From Dimorphilus gyrociliatus (taxonomy: Eukaryota > Annelida > Polychaeta > Dinophilidae): DNA of 64,000 bases. A program made the position numbers and the translations under genes. Below the pieces are notes generated by a model. It did no database searches. It was not told the origin of the DNA and saw only the letters and a list, made by a program, of their open reading frames with translations. The stretch is taken from assembly GCA_904063045.1 (NCBI GenBank), contig CAJFCJ010000020.1, positions 798,916 to 862,915 on the forward strand, given 5' to 3'. Positions 33,101-45,800 of this stretch are shown piece after piece. Within the stretch, counting starts at the first letter, position 1. Each line of letters begins with the position of its first letter.

Positions 33101-36096
33101 TATTTGAGTAGAACGACGAAAGCCATGTATCCAAAGTCGTTTAAAAGAACTCCTAATTATGTCTATCTAGAAAAGAAAGATATCTGCAAGCCAAGTAAGT
33201 ATTAGTTAATATTTTCTCCCCTTAAAAAAAAGGGTGTAGAGACGAGTAGTATACTATTAATATAATTGGCAGACTGTAAAGTTCTTACCTTCTCGGGAAA
33301 AACACTGATTGGGTACGATGTAAAACAAGTTAAAGCGACGTCAAATGCAGATTGCATCAGAGCGTGTATGACTTACAAGGGTAATTGTAGGTTAGTGACT
33401 AAGTGATTTAACCTTGAAACTTATTTACCGTTTACTCCTGAATGTCTTTACATGTTAATAGGTCAGTTGAAAGGAATATTAAAACAAATATATGTAATTT
33501 ACACGTCGAAACGAAGAGTACAAAGCCAACTTCTTTTAAACCGAATCTATTGTATATTTATTGGGAATTGCAATGCAATCGTAATATGATAATTTACATT
33601 TCTCTATTATTTACTTAACATCATTTATCATTTTTAGTTTGCTTTATTGAATTTGATAATAGAAAATCAGTTGTGGAAGTTGCTGATCAAGTATTAACTC
33701 TGACCTCTGAAGAGTGCAGATCAATGTGCTTACAGAAGAAAAATTGCGGGTAAGATCTGCAATTTTTTTTTAATTTTCTCTTATCAATCATATTAGTATT
33801 ATAAATAATTTATCAATTAACTCTTTCTTCATTCTAGTGCTATACAGTGGAACAAACAAAATGGAGAATGTTACTTTTGGTCGGAGAATTCGCATCAAAT
33901 TGTTCTCAACAAGGAGTACAGTTTTTGGAGAGTTGATCCCAGTTGTAAAACTGATTGCTATTTGGCAAAGTACGAAAATAGATATCTTAGTGGATTAAAT
34001 ACAAAATCCCTAGTTGCCAACTCCGATTTAATGTGCGCCGAATTATGCCTTAATCATAAAGAAGACTGCAAGTGAGTGTTGTATTAATGAATTAATCTAT
34101 TTTAATTATTAACTATTAGTAATAATTTAAATAGTTATTAATTTAATGTTATCTTGTCTTAAAACCATAGCTCGGCGGAATACAATAAGAGGCTTGGAAA
34201 ATGTATATTATCTACGCTAACAAAGAATGTTAAACCAACTGCATTTACTGTTAGTACATCATACACTTATTGGGAAAAAAGATGTGGCGAAGACTCTATA
34301 AAAGAATACCCCTGTTTTACAACATTTATGAATACTTTCTTAACTGGTTTCAATACTAAAACGCTTTCAAACCAAACTCCAGAGTCTTGTATCAATGAAT
34401 GCTTAACAGCCGATTTCCGTTGTCTGTTAGTAAACTATTTAATTATTTAGAAAATAGCATATCTTAGAATAACGCGACTTGTATATTTTATAGATCCGCT
34501 GAATACTCTTTAAGAGAGAAAAAATGCTATTTAAGCACTGAAAATATGGATAGTCAACCTGAGAAAATTTCTTCTAGTTCGTCGTATATTTACTTTCATA
34601 GGAAGATTGAATGTGCTTCAAGTAAGTTGATGGGGGAGGGGAAGGGGGGAAAGAGTAAAACGATTTTTTATTGTATTGTAATAACAGTAATAACAATAAT
34701 AACAATATATTTTTTAATTTAAAACTAGAATGTCTACTTAAAGAGTATCCAAAGAAAGTGCTTATTGGCCATAATATAGATATTTCGACAGCGAAGTCGA
34801 AATTAGATTGTATAGAGAAATGCTTAACTGATTCGAGATGCAATTCGGTTGAATACGATTATAAAACTAGTACATGCTATCTGCAAGCAGAGACTAGAAA
34901 GACAAAACCTGTTAATTTCGAGGATTCTAAAGTGTATAGTTATTGGGAGCTAGTTTGTCAAGATCGTAAGTTTATAAGTCTTTAATTTAAACAATAGACT
35001 GTATGGAATTTGTTAAATTTTAATTAAGAATGTCTGTTATTTTAATAAAAAACAAACTATTTTATTTCAAATAGCTTGTTATTTTGAGGAATACAAGGAC
35101 AAAACTTTATGGAATAACAATAAGAAACAAATTCAATTGACAACACCGCTCATGTGTAAGTCGGCATGTTTAGCAGAAAAGACTTTTAATTGCCGGTTAG
35201 TCTATTTTCTTTCGTTTTATATTCATACTGTTAATTTAAATTATGTATTAAATTTTTCTCTTTTTAGATCTGCTCAATATAATAGATACACGAGAATTTG
35301 CTATCTATCAGAGGAAAATTCACAGACTAAACCGAATAACTTTATGAACGATTTAGCTTTCGATTATTATGAGAAGACTTGCGGTAGTGGATCGAACTAT
35401 TGCTTTAAAAAGAGCGAAAATCTACAATTGAATCATCTAACGAAATTTTACGAAGGAATATCTATAGATTTATGTATACAACGTTGTCTTACTCTACACA
35501 ATATCCACTGCAGGTAAGTGTAATAATTATTATTAAAATTAAGCGAATATTCTTATTAATTTACTTTGTTTAACAAAAATAGATCTATAACATTCCACAA
35601 GCCATCGAGCACTTGCTATTTGAGCGAAGAATCAAAAATAACGAAATTCAATCAAATCTCAAATCATAAGGAATATACTTACTATCACAGATTAAACGTA
35701 TGCAAACCAAATTGTAAGGTTTTGTACAGAAAGAATAAATATTTAGTTGGTTTCGATATCTATTCGTATAAGACACCTGATGAATCTACTTGCGTAAGAC
35801 AATGCTTGATGAAAGGAACAGATAAGTGCAGGTTAGTAGTGGAAAGATTTAAATTAATAATATTTGTCACTCCTTCTCACTCTCTCACTCTCTCTCTCTC
35901 TCTCTCTCTGTCTATCGAGAATATATTTGTTTGTTTGTTTATGTGTTTATTTATTTATAATATGTAATTTTTCAACAGATCGGTCGAGTGGAATAAGGAT
36001 ACATTTATTTGCTACCAGCAGAGGGAAACTAAAGATACTCGACCACAGAAATTTGTCAACTCGCCAAAATATAACTACTATCAAATTAAGTGCTAA
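30182..36096 (+). CDS. PAN-10: secreted protein with 19 PAN/Apple modules
   Basis: Exon 1 (30182..30387) encodes a signal peptide (FVKLFLLISLLSCCQG) and half of module 1. Exon 2 is about 30482..30609. Exon 3 (30673..32981, 2.3 kb) encodes modules 2 to 11a with no introns. The remaining eight or so modules are then broken by introns at nearly every standard site, to a TAA at 36094-36096 after YNYYQIKC. Nineteen modules are counted, and A-B-C-D order is clear for the first twelve. The N terminus (SLETKDTKP) matches PAN-1. Module 13 is the most divergent (AIQWNKQNGECYFW). The upstream in-frame GTG is not used as the start because the first ATG leads straight into the signal sequence. Secreted multi-domain protein of unknown ligand. 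Confidence 0.82.
35877..35910. repeat. (CT)n tract in a PAN-10 intron
   Basis: A CT-rich microsatellite in the last intron of PAN-10, continuing toward the polypyrimidine side of the acceptor near 35980. Confidence 0.75.
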
Positions 36097-36804
36097 TATA
36101 GAATATACATTCACAGTAAATATATATATATATATATACACATACAAATATATATGTATATATTTCTTAATATGTATGCAATAATTAATTAAACTAATAA
36201 ATGAATTTACATTTATAATTAGTATTGAATTTGCCATTTTGCGAATGTACAGTATATAACGAGATATATTGAGAGGATTCTTCTTCTTTTCAATAGATAA
36301 TAAGAGTTTAATCTAGTTCCCATCAAACCTGTTGATTGATCACTATCCACTGTTGTCATGTGACAGAACTATTAACATGGAGTCAAAAAGGCTTAATTAA
36401 TGGGCTTAATTACGATATTGCTAGTGTCGAATTGTTCAGTTCCTCTCAATAAATACTATTGGATACTAATTCTCTTTAGTTAAGAGTTGAAATAGATTGT
36501 TAAGAATAGGATAAAGGAAGAGAGTATATTGTACATGTGTTTGCTTACTGCTGTGAAAAAGTGTAAGGATGAACTTTGATTTGATAAATTGTAGAACAAA
36601 CAAAGATCGTGTTTTGTTTGGCTGTAGGCAACGGTAGTGTGTAAAAAAAATGGCTGATAGGCCCAAATTTTGTACATAAGCGGCACTTTTACTTAAATCG
36701 CCGAAAAAGAAAGGTTCAAAATATAAAGAAGAAATTTATTGTTTGTTTATATTTCCCCCTCTCAGCTCTACTTGCAGTGATCTATTAAGAGTTATGCTAT
36801 TACT
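36097..36804. other. Intergenic between PAN-10 and PAN-11
   Basis: About 700 bases with a TA-rich run near 36118-36160 just after PAN-10, then unremarkable AT-rich sequence. The PAN-11 TATA (ATATAAAG, 36721-36728) lies near the right end. Short overlapping frames around 36466-36686 have no PAN pattern and look fortuitous. Confidence 0.5.
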
Positions 36805-36808
36805 ATGA
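36794..36808 (+). other. Four-codon upstream ORF overlapping the PAN-11 start
   Basis: ATG CTA TTA CTA TGA starts 11 bases before the main ATG, and its stop overlaps that ATG (TATGA). If present in the mRNA it would precede the PAN-11 start and could allow termination-reinitiation. A translational effect is inference. Confidence 0.4.
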
Positions 36809-39800
36809 AGTTGTTACTTACTTGTTCAGTCATCCTATTACTACCATTTTTAGGAGAAGCTGTTTTTGATGTAGATAGTAAGTAATACTTTCATAATTCA
36901 AACGCATAAATCCAGAATATATACTTATATCCATATACAATATGTATATGTGCTGTATGCTAAAGGTTGCTACTATCTTGCAACTCGTTTAGTCCTAACT
37001 ATGAAAATAACTAGCTATTTGAAAAATTAACAGAGTGTTTCCAAAACGAAGTTGATTTCTTTCCTATCGAAGCTTCAACAGCTTTTGAAAATATTGATTC
37101 ATTATCATCATGCCAGCTAAAATGCTTAACAATTGAAGGGATTTGCAGGTTGGGCTTTTGATTAATTCTAGCCATTTTTTTTCTTGTTGGTCTATCACGT
37201 TCTCTCTTTTTGAGCCTAGTTTCGTATTATATTTTTCTACTATTCCGAGATGTTTTTTTTTCTTTTAATCTTTTAGGTCTATCTGGTACAATGAAACCAA
37301 TCGAATATGTTATATTCTTAAAGATTGGTTTTATAACGGTCATCCCGAACTATTTTCCAATAAGCTTAGACCAGTAAAGAAAAGAAATTTTATATGTCAA
37401 CCGGGTAACTTTTTATATTAAATAATAATAATAATTCTACATTATACATTATTATCATTAAAGATTGCTATATGGTGAAAGCAACTTTACCATTTTCACC
37501 AAGAATCGATAAACTGGTAAAGTTTATGACAAATTCATCTGAAGAATGTCGAATTCTACCTCTAATCATGTCAAATCAAAACTTTCTGTAAAAATTACTT
37601 AATTTTAATAATCTAAATATTTAATTAATTCTATATAATTTAAGTGTTGCCGATTATTTACCTGACGAGAGCGCATGTATATTAAGACAAGGTCGACATT
37701 CCATGGGAGAGGATAAATATTCGTATGAGAAAAAATGCAATTATATCAATGCCTGCTTTGACAAGACATCAAATAAGTTGTTAAAAACTAGTAAAACTGT
37801 TATAAAGTTAACTAAAACATTCGAGAATTGTGTGTATTCTTGTCTAACATCTGAAGTTAATTCGTGCAAGTAAGTTTTATTGCAAAACAAATGTATAGCA
37901 CTTAAATTCTCATTCATTCTTCTATTGTCATTTTTTAACATTATAACATTTAGATACTTTAATTATGCAAAGGAGAATCAATTGTGTTTTTTGTATAAGG
38001 GAGATAAAACCGATTATGTTGAAACTAAAGTAGGATGGGATTTCTACGAAAAAAAGAGCTTTTGTAAAAGCCGTAAGTTGTTTATTTCTTATACAAAGCA
38101 TTATTCTTATTTTAATAATAATAATATATTTAAAAGACTGTACATTCAATCAAACGACACCGCCTCAAAATGGTACTATTGCTCAAATAACAATAAAGAA
38201 GCCGGTATTCTCGACTTTACACTGCTTAATTATCTGTTTAAGTAGTCTAATGGGTTGCAAGTAAGATGACCTATCAAGTAGAGTAATCCTATAATATTAA
38301 TACATTTATTATTTTATAGATATATAACCTATGATCCAAAGACCTTTTCTTGTTATTTGAGCTATGCTGACGAACAATTTCCTCGGTTAACCACCCAATA
38401 TTGGAAGTTAGAGTGTAACAATCTAAATAGCAGTAATTAGAATTGTTTTAATAATTAATTGTTTAAAAAAAGCTACTGATTTTATAATTACCTCTTAAGC
38501 GTGTTTGATGCAAAATCATCCGGGATTTTATGTGGATGTTAAAGAATCGTTATCATATAAAACATATGTCAGTCAAGTAATTTGCGCTGATATTTGTTCG
38601 GCTAATAGCAACTGCTCGTAAGTAAATTTCATATATACTTATAAACATTTTAAAGAAGTTATCAGTTAAAAGTATTTATTAATTATGTTCTTAATTATAT
38701 AAAGTGGAGCAATTTTCGAAAAGGAGGGAGGTAAATGTACGACTGTTAAGGAGAAACTGATGAATAAGCTTAAATATAAGAAAGGAATGACTTTACTATC
38801 AAAATTATGTTTAAACGATGAAAGAGAAAGCGTAGAAAATCATCCTTGTTTTAAACCCTACTACTTTCGTGGGGTTCAAGGTCCTTTCTATAAGTCTGTT
38901 ATTAAACCAACGACAGAAAGCTGTTACAATTTATGCCTTCGAGAAGAAAATTTCTATTGCAAGTAATAAATGAATAAATAAATAAATTAGCATCTTATAA
39001 ATAGAGAAAGAAAAACTTAATATACTAATAAGCTTTCTTCTTTCAACCCTAAATATAGAAGTGGAACTTACTTTCCAATTTATGGTATCTGTAGTCTGAG
39101 ATCGTATAGTGAACCTAAAAAGCCTAATTCCCATTTCCCTTTTCCAATGATGACGTACTTGTATTTCGAGAGGACAGAACGCTGCCGACCTGGTTAATAC
39201 AGCAATATATAATAATTAGTCGACATTCTCATTAAAAATTACATTTATTTATAAAGACTGCCTCCTGAAGAAGACTGTTGGAGTACATCGCAATTACATT
39301 AGAGGATCTGTTAAATCCATCAAGGCTAAAGATCAAGAAGATTGCGTAACTCAATTTTTTATAAATATGGGACAAAGCAATTACAGGTTCATTATCTTAA
39401 ATGGTTTTACTCTTAAAAACAAAGAAAAAAGCATCTATTTCATTTTTTTCCCTATTTTTACTATTAAGTGACTTTTACTGGAATTCAACAAATAAAAAGT
39501 GTGCAGCCTTCCAACGAGGAACAGATGTAGCTAACATGCTACCTGACATTACATCTTTCGAAACCGATTGCGTAAAAAATTGTAAGTTAATTATCATACC
39601 TTTCCCTATTTATTTGATGTTTCACTATTTAATTATTTCCTGTTAAAACATCTAGACGGATGTCGAATGATAAGATCTTCAAAAGCAAATATTACGAAAG
39701 CGTACGAAGATTTGTACAAGACTTGCGAACAAAATTGCCTTGAGATTAGTAAATGCAGGTTAATAATTAAGAATAGATTTTCTACTGGATAATTGATATT

Positions 39801-42800
39801 AATAGCATAATACAATATATTTAATAGGTCGTTCCATGTATGGAAAGAAAAAAATGAAAATAAAAAATGCGTACTTTCGTTATTTCTCGAAAGAAATAAT
39901 CAATCAAATAAGATATGTTCATCGCCTGAAGATGCTTGTTTCACTGAGAAAACAGGGAAAGCAATACGCTCAAGTCCAATAGCTACGTACAACTTTATCA
40001 ACAAAACGCAATGTTTGAAACTCTGCCTATTATCAAATACCTCTTTCTGCTCGTAATTTATCTCCTTTTATGATATAATTATTGATATTATTTATCATAA
40101 GAATAATAAGTCTTTCCCCTTCAAAAGAGCCGCAAATTACAATTTGGAAACAAAAACGTGTACATTAATACTAGCTAGAAACGCTTCCTCAATTATCTTA
40201 CTTAATGATAGCAGCTATTTCTTTTATGAAAAGAAACAAGAGTGTTTACCAAGTAAGTAGCTATTATCTTTTAAACTGTTAAGGTAAAATGTCATAATAT
40301 ATTCTATTGTTTTTATAAAGAGTGTAGAATTACCGCTTTTCCTGGACATCTTGTTCAAGATCATTTTATTGCAAGATTTTCATCCGATAACTATGTACAT
40401 TGTCTACAACTTTGCATAAAGCAAGGCTATAAAAAATGCAGGTAAATAATAATAAACTAATTTACTATTATTGGATATTTAATCATAAACATATATAAAA
40501 ACAATGAAATGACTATATAATTAGAGGGGTTGATTGGAGTTCTGCAACAAGAAATTGCTATCTTTTGAACGAAACTAAACGATCTTCAATACTTGTTGAT
40601 ATAATAGAGAATATACATTTTACTCACTACGTTATTGAATGCAGTGATGAACCAGAGCGTCAGTATTTCGAAATCCATTAAAAAAACTAAAGTCAATTAA
40701 CTTTTAAGTTTTTCTCTCTAATAAATTAGTCACCAAGTTGGGAATGTGTTTCAAGAAAGTCAGTAAAGCCGTTGTACCTGTAGCTCTAAATAGTTTTGGA
40801 ACGAAAACTGCAGCTGAATGCCTTCTTAAGTGTCTACATTCGAAATCATACTGCTCGTAATAGCTATTTATTTCACCGATCAAATTTTTCATTTTATAAT
40901 GTCATTTATTGCCCAAAAATAGAGCAGCAACTTATGATAAGCGTCTTAAAAACTGCAATATTGGCTATTCGCTAGTACCATCAACATCAACTAACTCTAT
41001 AAGCTATGTTAGGGAAGATTCATGCGGAAAATGTATCACATCTAAATATAACAAATATCTATAATCGAAAAATTTACAAACCTTTTTCCTCCAATAGACT
41101 GTCATATTGAGAAAATTTCAAATGGCTATGCAATGGGATATTCAAGAACAGGTTTAAGATCTGCTTCTAGAATTGAATGCCAATTATCCTGTCTAATACC
41201 CAAAAAACTCGATTTTTATTGCAGGTTAAACTTTTCTGCTTACACTTTTAAATTGCTTTTTATGGTTTTAGTGGTTTTTATTGTTATTTTTTTTAGATCG
41301 GCTTATTATAATCCAAAAAGAAAAACTTGCTTCTTAAATGATGCTAACAAAAATTCGTATAAAGTTCCTTTAGCTCCGTCATTTATTAGCAATATTTACG
41401 AAAATTATATTATTAATTGCCTCCGAAGTCCGAAATCCAGTACGTACTTTCTCTATTATTATGATTATTAACATCAAAAATAGCTATTTATTTACAATTT
41501 TCTTTTCATTTGAAAACAGAAATTGATAAATGTTTTACACATTTTCAAAGAGCTTCGCCATCAAATATCCAATTTGTCGTAAAAACATTAGATCTAGAAG
41601 AATGCCTCGTAAAATGCCTCATATCTTCTTCAAAAGTATTGTAAGAGAAAATTTTCTATTTCGTCTATATAATTACAAAGCGTAAAATGAAAATATAACA
41701 CTCTTTTTCCCCCTCTCCATCCAACTTTATACTCTTTAGATCCTGTCAATATGATTATAAAACCAATAATTGCTATTTTAGTGAAGAATCTAATAAGACA
41801 GAAGAACTTGTAAAAAGTTCTTCATATGATCACTTTCAAAAGATTCCATCATGTCCTTTAAACGGTAATAATGTTAAAATATATATTTTAATGGATATTT
41901 AAAATAACCTCTTCTTCTTCTTCTTCTTCTTCTTCCTCTTATGTATAGGTTGTACCTTTGAAAAAGTAAGTAACCTATTTTGGACAGTTGCATCTATGTC
42001 AAGGAAAAATCATTATGAATGTTTTTACGATTGTTTAGTTTCAGACAATTGCAAGTTTGTTAAAATTTTTCTTTTCTTTAATTAATTATGTTTATATTTA
42101 GAGAAGAAATAAATGACCCTTTGTTTGTTTTCTTTCCTCCTTAATAGATATGTTCACTATGAGGCGGAAACACGAATGTGTACATCCCCGGCTCTTGGTA
42201 ATGTAACTCATGGAGCAAAATTAAATAATGCGTACAAAAAGGTTTGTCAGGGAAAGTTTGTAGATCCTTGTTTTGTTGAAAAGAAGGGATTATATTTGGA
42301 TGGTTGGAATAATAAGATTATTAAAAAATCAAATGAAGAAGATTGTAAAAAAGCTTGTCTAAACGCTCAATTTGATTGCAGGTAGACATTGCTGTTTATT
42401 TATTTTCTTTTGGTAAAATGAAAGCTTTACCTTCTTTCTATTTAACATCCTTGCTATGTAGCTCGGCGGAATTCTCGACAAACGGTCGTACTTGCTACAT
42501 AAGCTCTCATAATAGCACTACAAAGTCGAAGTACATGAAGAAATTATCATTCTATATATATTGGGAGAGAAAAGATCTGTGTCGTCCAGATTGCCATTTT
42601 ATTGAAAAGATGGGCAAGAAAATAACTTCTGCTATATTACATAGCCCAGCCAAATCACTCTACCAATGTCAAACTGCGTGCATGATAAAGAGTAATTGCT
42701 CGTAAGAATATCCTCAAAGTGCCAATTTGAGTATGGTCTAATTTACCATTCTAAAACCCAACAGATCGTTAACCTTCACGAAAAAAGACGGTTGTTTATT

Positions 42801-45800
42801 GAGTGATTCTACGAAATTGTCTAGCCAATCTCGTATTTCAACATGGATAAAATCATGCCCATCCTCAAATAGTAAGTAACCTTTACAAGCTGAAAAGTTG
42901 ATTACACAAAGAGGATGTGAAACTAAGAAATCTTTCATTTACAATTTGACCTATACATTTCTTGTTTTTTCCATAATTAAAAAAAAGCTGACGACTGCTT
43001 CGAATTTTTTACAAAGGATAAAGTTAGAACAGCATCGGTTACACTAAGATTAACAACAGATTCCATCGAGAAGTGTAAACTGCTTTGTTTACAGTATAAG
43101 TGCCCGTTAGTTCTATTGTTTTATTACTTGATATAATTATTTTTTCAACATTTTTCAACTATTTACAGAGCTCTTACCTTTCAAACGAAAAGAGATAAAT
43201 GTCTATTAATGAGTAAAGAATTTTATTACGTAAGATACGGAAAGAGATTAACGTCTCCTGATGAAATACGATTAAATACAAGAGATAAATGCAAAAGTGG
43301 GTAAAAAAAAATAACAAAAAAGAAAAGAACGAAATAACCAATTAACTTTCATTTATTAACTAATTACTATTTATAGTTTGTAGAGTGAAGCAAGTACACA
43401 ATAAATACTTTCCTATTAATGGTAGGAAAGTTATTAGACCAGTATATTCACCTTATTCTTGTTTGTTAAAATGCCTAAAAGAAAAGTCATTCAAGTGCTC
43501 GTAAGTTTAACTATTATTCAAGATATCACAACTAAAAATAAACTATTTTAGACTGATTCATTTCAAATTGGGAAATCCAGTTTGTACTTTAAGCTCTGAA
43601 ATGATTAACTTTTCTTCGAGCGGAATAGATTCCCCGAAAAATGAATATATTGCAATAAATTGCGATTATAACGGTAATAACTGTATAAGATATACATATT
43701 TTTATAAACGATTATTACTGACCTCGTTTCTCAGAATATTGCTTTAAGCGGCTGGACGGAAAGTTTCTTAGTGGCTTAAATACTCGTACTATATTATCGT
43801 CAAGTGAAGAGAAATGTAAACTAGCTTGTATATCGGAAAGAAAATTCCTTTGTAGATCTTGTGATTTTTATAAGCCTGATAAGCATTGTTACCTAAGCAC
43901 TTCGACGAGACAATCCAATGCAGCCCAGTATTCATCTAGTGCAAACTTTATTCATTTTGAAAGATTACCAGCTTGTCGATTTGGTTGTTCATTCGATTCT
44001 AAAATATTAACACATGAGGTAAAATATTCCAGAAAATTACATGGTATGACCAGCTTCGATTGTAAAGCAGCTTGCATAGTCACAAATGATTGCCAGTAAG
44101 TTAAAATATACCAACAATCTTTAGTAAATTGATAATCTAAACTAACTAAACAGCGGAATTGTACTATTGAATAATGGTACTTGTCTCCTCTCATCAAATT
44201 CTTCTGGAGTTGTTAAAAAATTTCCCTCGCCTGTCGCTACTACAAAACTGAATTGCAAACCGGCTGAAAGTAAAATTATTCTAATATCTATACCACTAAT
44301 ATTAAACTATTATATCTTTTAATCTGTTTAGCTGATTGTTTTACTATGAAAGTTGGCGTAAAAGTTTTAGATCAACCTATTAAGAGTTATATATTGCAAA
44401 ATGAAACTGCGTGTAGGATGGCTTGCCTCGACGAAATTGAATTTGAATGCAGGTATAAACAATAGTCAAATATGAAAGAAATGTACAATTCTTCAATAAT
44501 CTTTTGTTTTTTTCAAATATAGAATAGTCGCATTCTATCGGAACTCTGGAACCTGTAATTTATACTTTACTAAAAATGCCGAATTGTCTAAATCATTTCC
44601 CTCAACTGTTGTCTTTTCAAAACTTACGGAATGCCAGAAGGGTTGTGGATTTAGAACAATATACAAAAGAGCATTATCCGATAGTTCATCTTTTATAAAA
44701 TTAAAGAGCAATAGTTTAGAAAGCTGTAAATCGATATGTTTAAGGAAGAATAGAACAGATTGTATGTAAGTATATAATTATCATAAAATATGTAACAAAT
44801 AAGGTATTTGTATTAATTAATAAAGTTAATAAATTCATTTAAACAGTGGTATATATTACGACCGTAGACGTCGTATATGTAATTTGATAAAGAAAACTAA
44901 AAAAGTACTTTATTCACATTATAATTCGAATTACGTTTATGCTAGTTTGGACTGCAGTAATAAAAAACGTAACATTTTCTGATTTACCAAACTTAATTAT
45001 GCTAATTTCATGTGATTTTTAATTACTTTTCTAGGTCATTGCTTTACGAAATATGATTCACATTATTCAATTGGTCATAAAAAAGTCATTAAAGCCTCAA
45101 ATGAGACTGAATGTACAAATAGTTGTATGAAAGAGATAACCTTCTATTGTAGGTAAGTATACGTAATTAGAGTAAATAGAACAATTAATGAAATTTGTGT
45201 TTCCTTATTAGAGCTTGCCAATATAATATAAAACGGAGAACATGTTCTTTATTTAAGAATATCACTTCCCGTCATTTAGTCAATGATGATTTTACATTTT
45301 GGAAAAGATTAGACACATGCAAATATAGTTAGTCCTATTAATTAATTAAAACACAAGTATATAACTAAATGTGTTCTTAAACTATTGTTATTCCTTTAGA
45401 TTGTTATTTGAAAGAATCTAAAGGCTACTTCCTAAGTGTTACGAACAAAATATATCATCGCTCTATCGACATAGAAGTATGCAAAGAAAAATGTATGAAT
45501 GAAACAGCCTTCATTTGCCTGTACTATAAATATACAGTATATTTATATATTCTTACTTTTACCTGACTCTTCTTAGGTCGGCCGATTATGATTTAATATC
45601 AAGAACATGCGCTCTGAGCATTGAAAGTCAATCAACGAAGCCGAAGTTCTTTATAAAAAGAGAAAGCTATATCCACTGGGATAAAACTTGCAATGGAGTA
45701 GATTGGGATTGTTAGTAATAGTTTTCTTGAATTTTTCTTAACAGGAAATGTGCACAATTATATAATTTCACGTTTCTACAAACAGCTGATCCTTGTTTCC

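Noticed and set aside
2725-36096. Possibility that the tandem modules are Kringle, EGF or fibronectin type II repeats
   Set aside because: The six-cysteine spacing, with C...CL in the middle and Y-x-Y-W-x-x-x-C at the end, fits PAN/Apple and not those families.
40600-40690. Apparent stop codon in PAN-11 after a glutamate-rich stretch
   Set aside because: Using a GTGATG donor after ATTGAATGCA joins the next module in frame (CITKLGMCF), so the stop lies in an intron.
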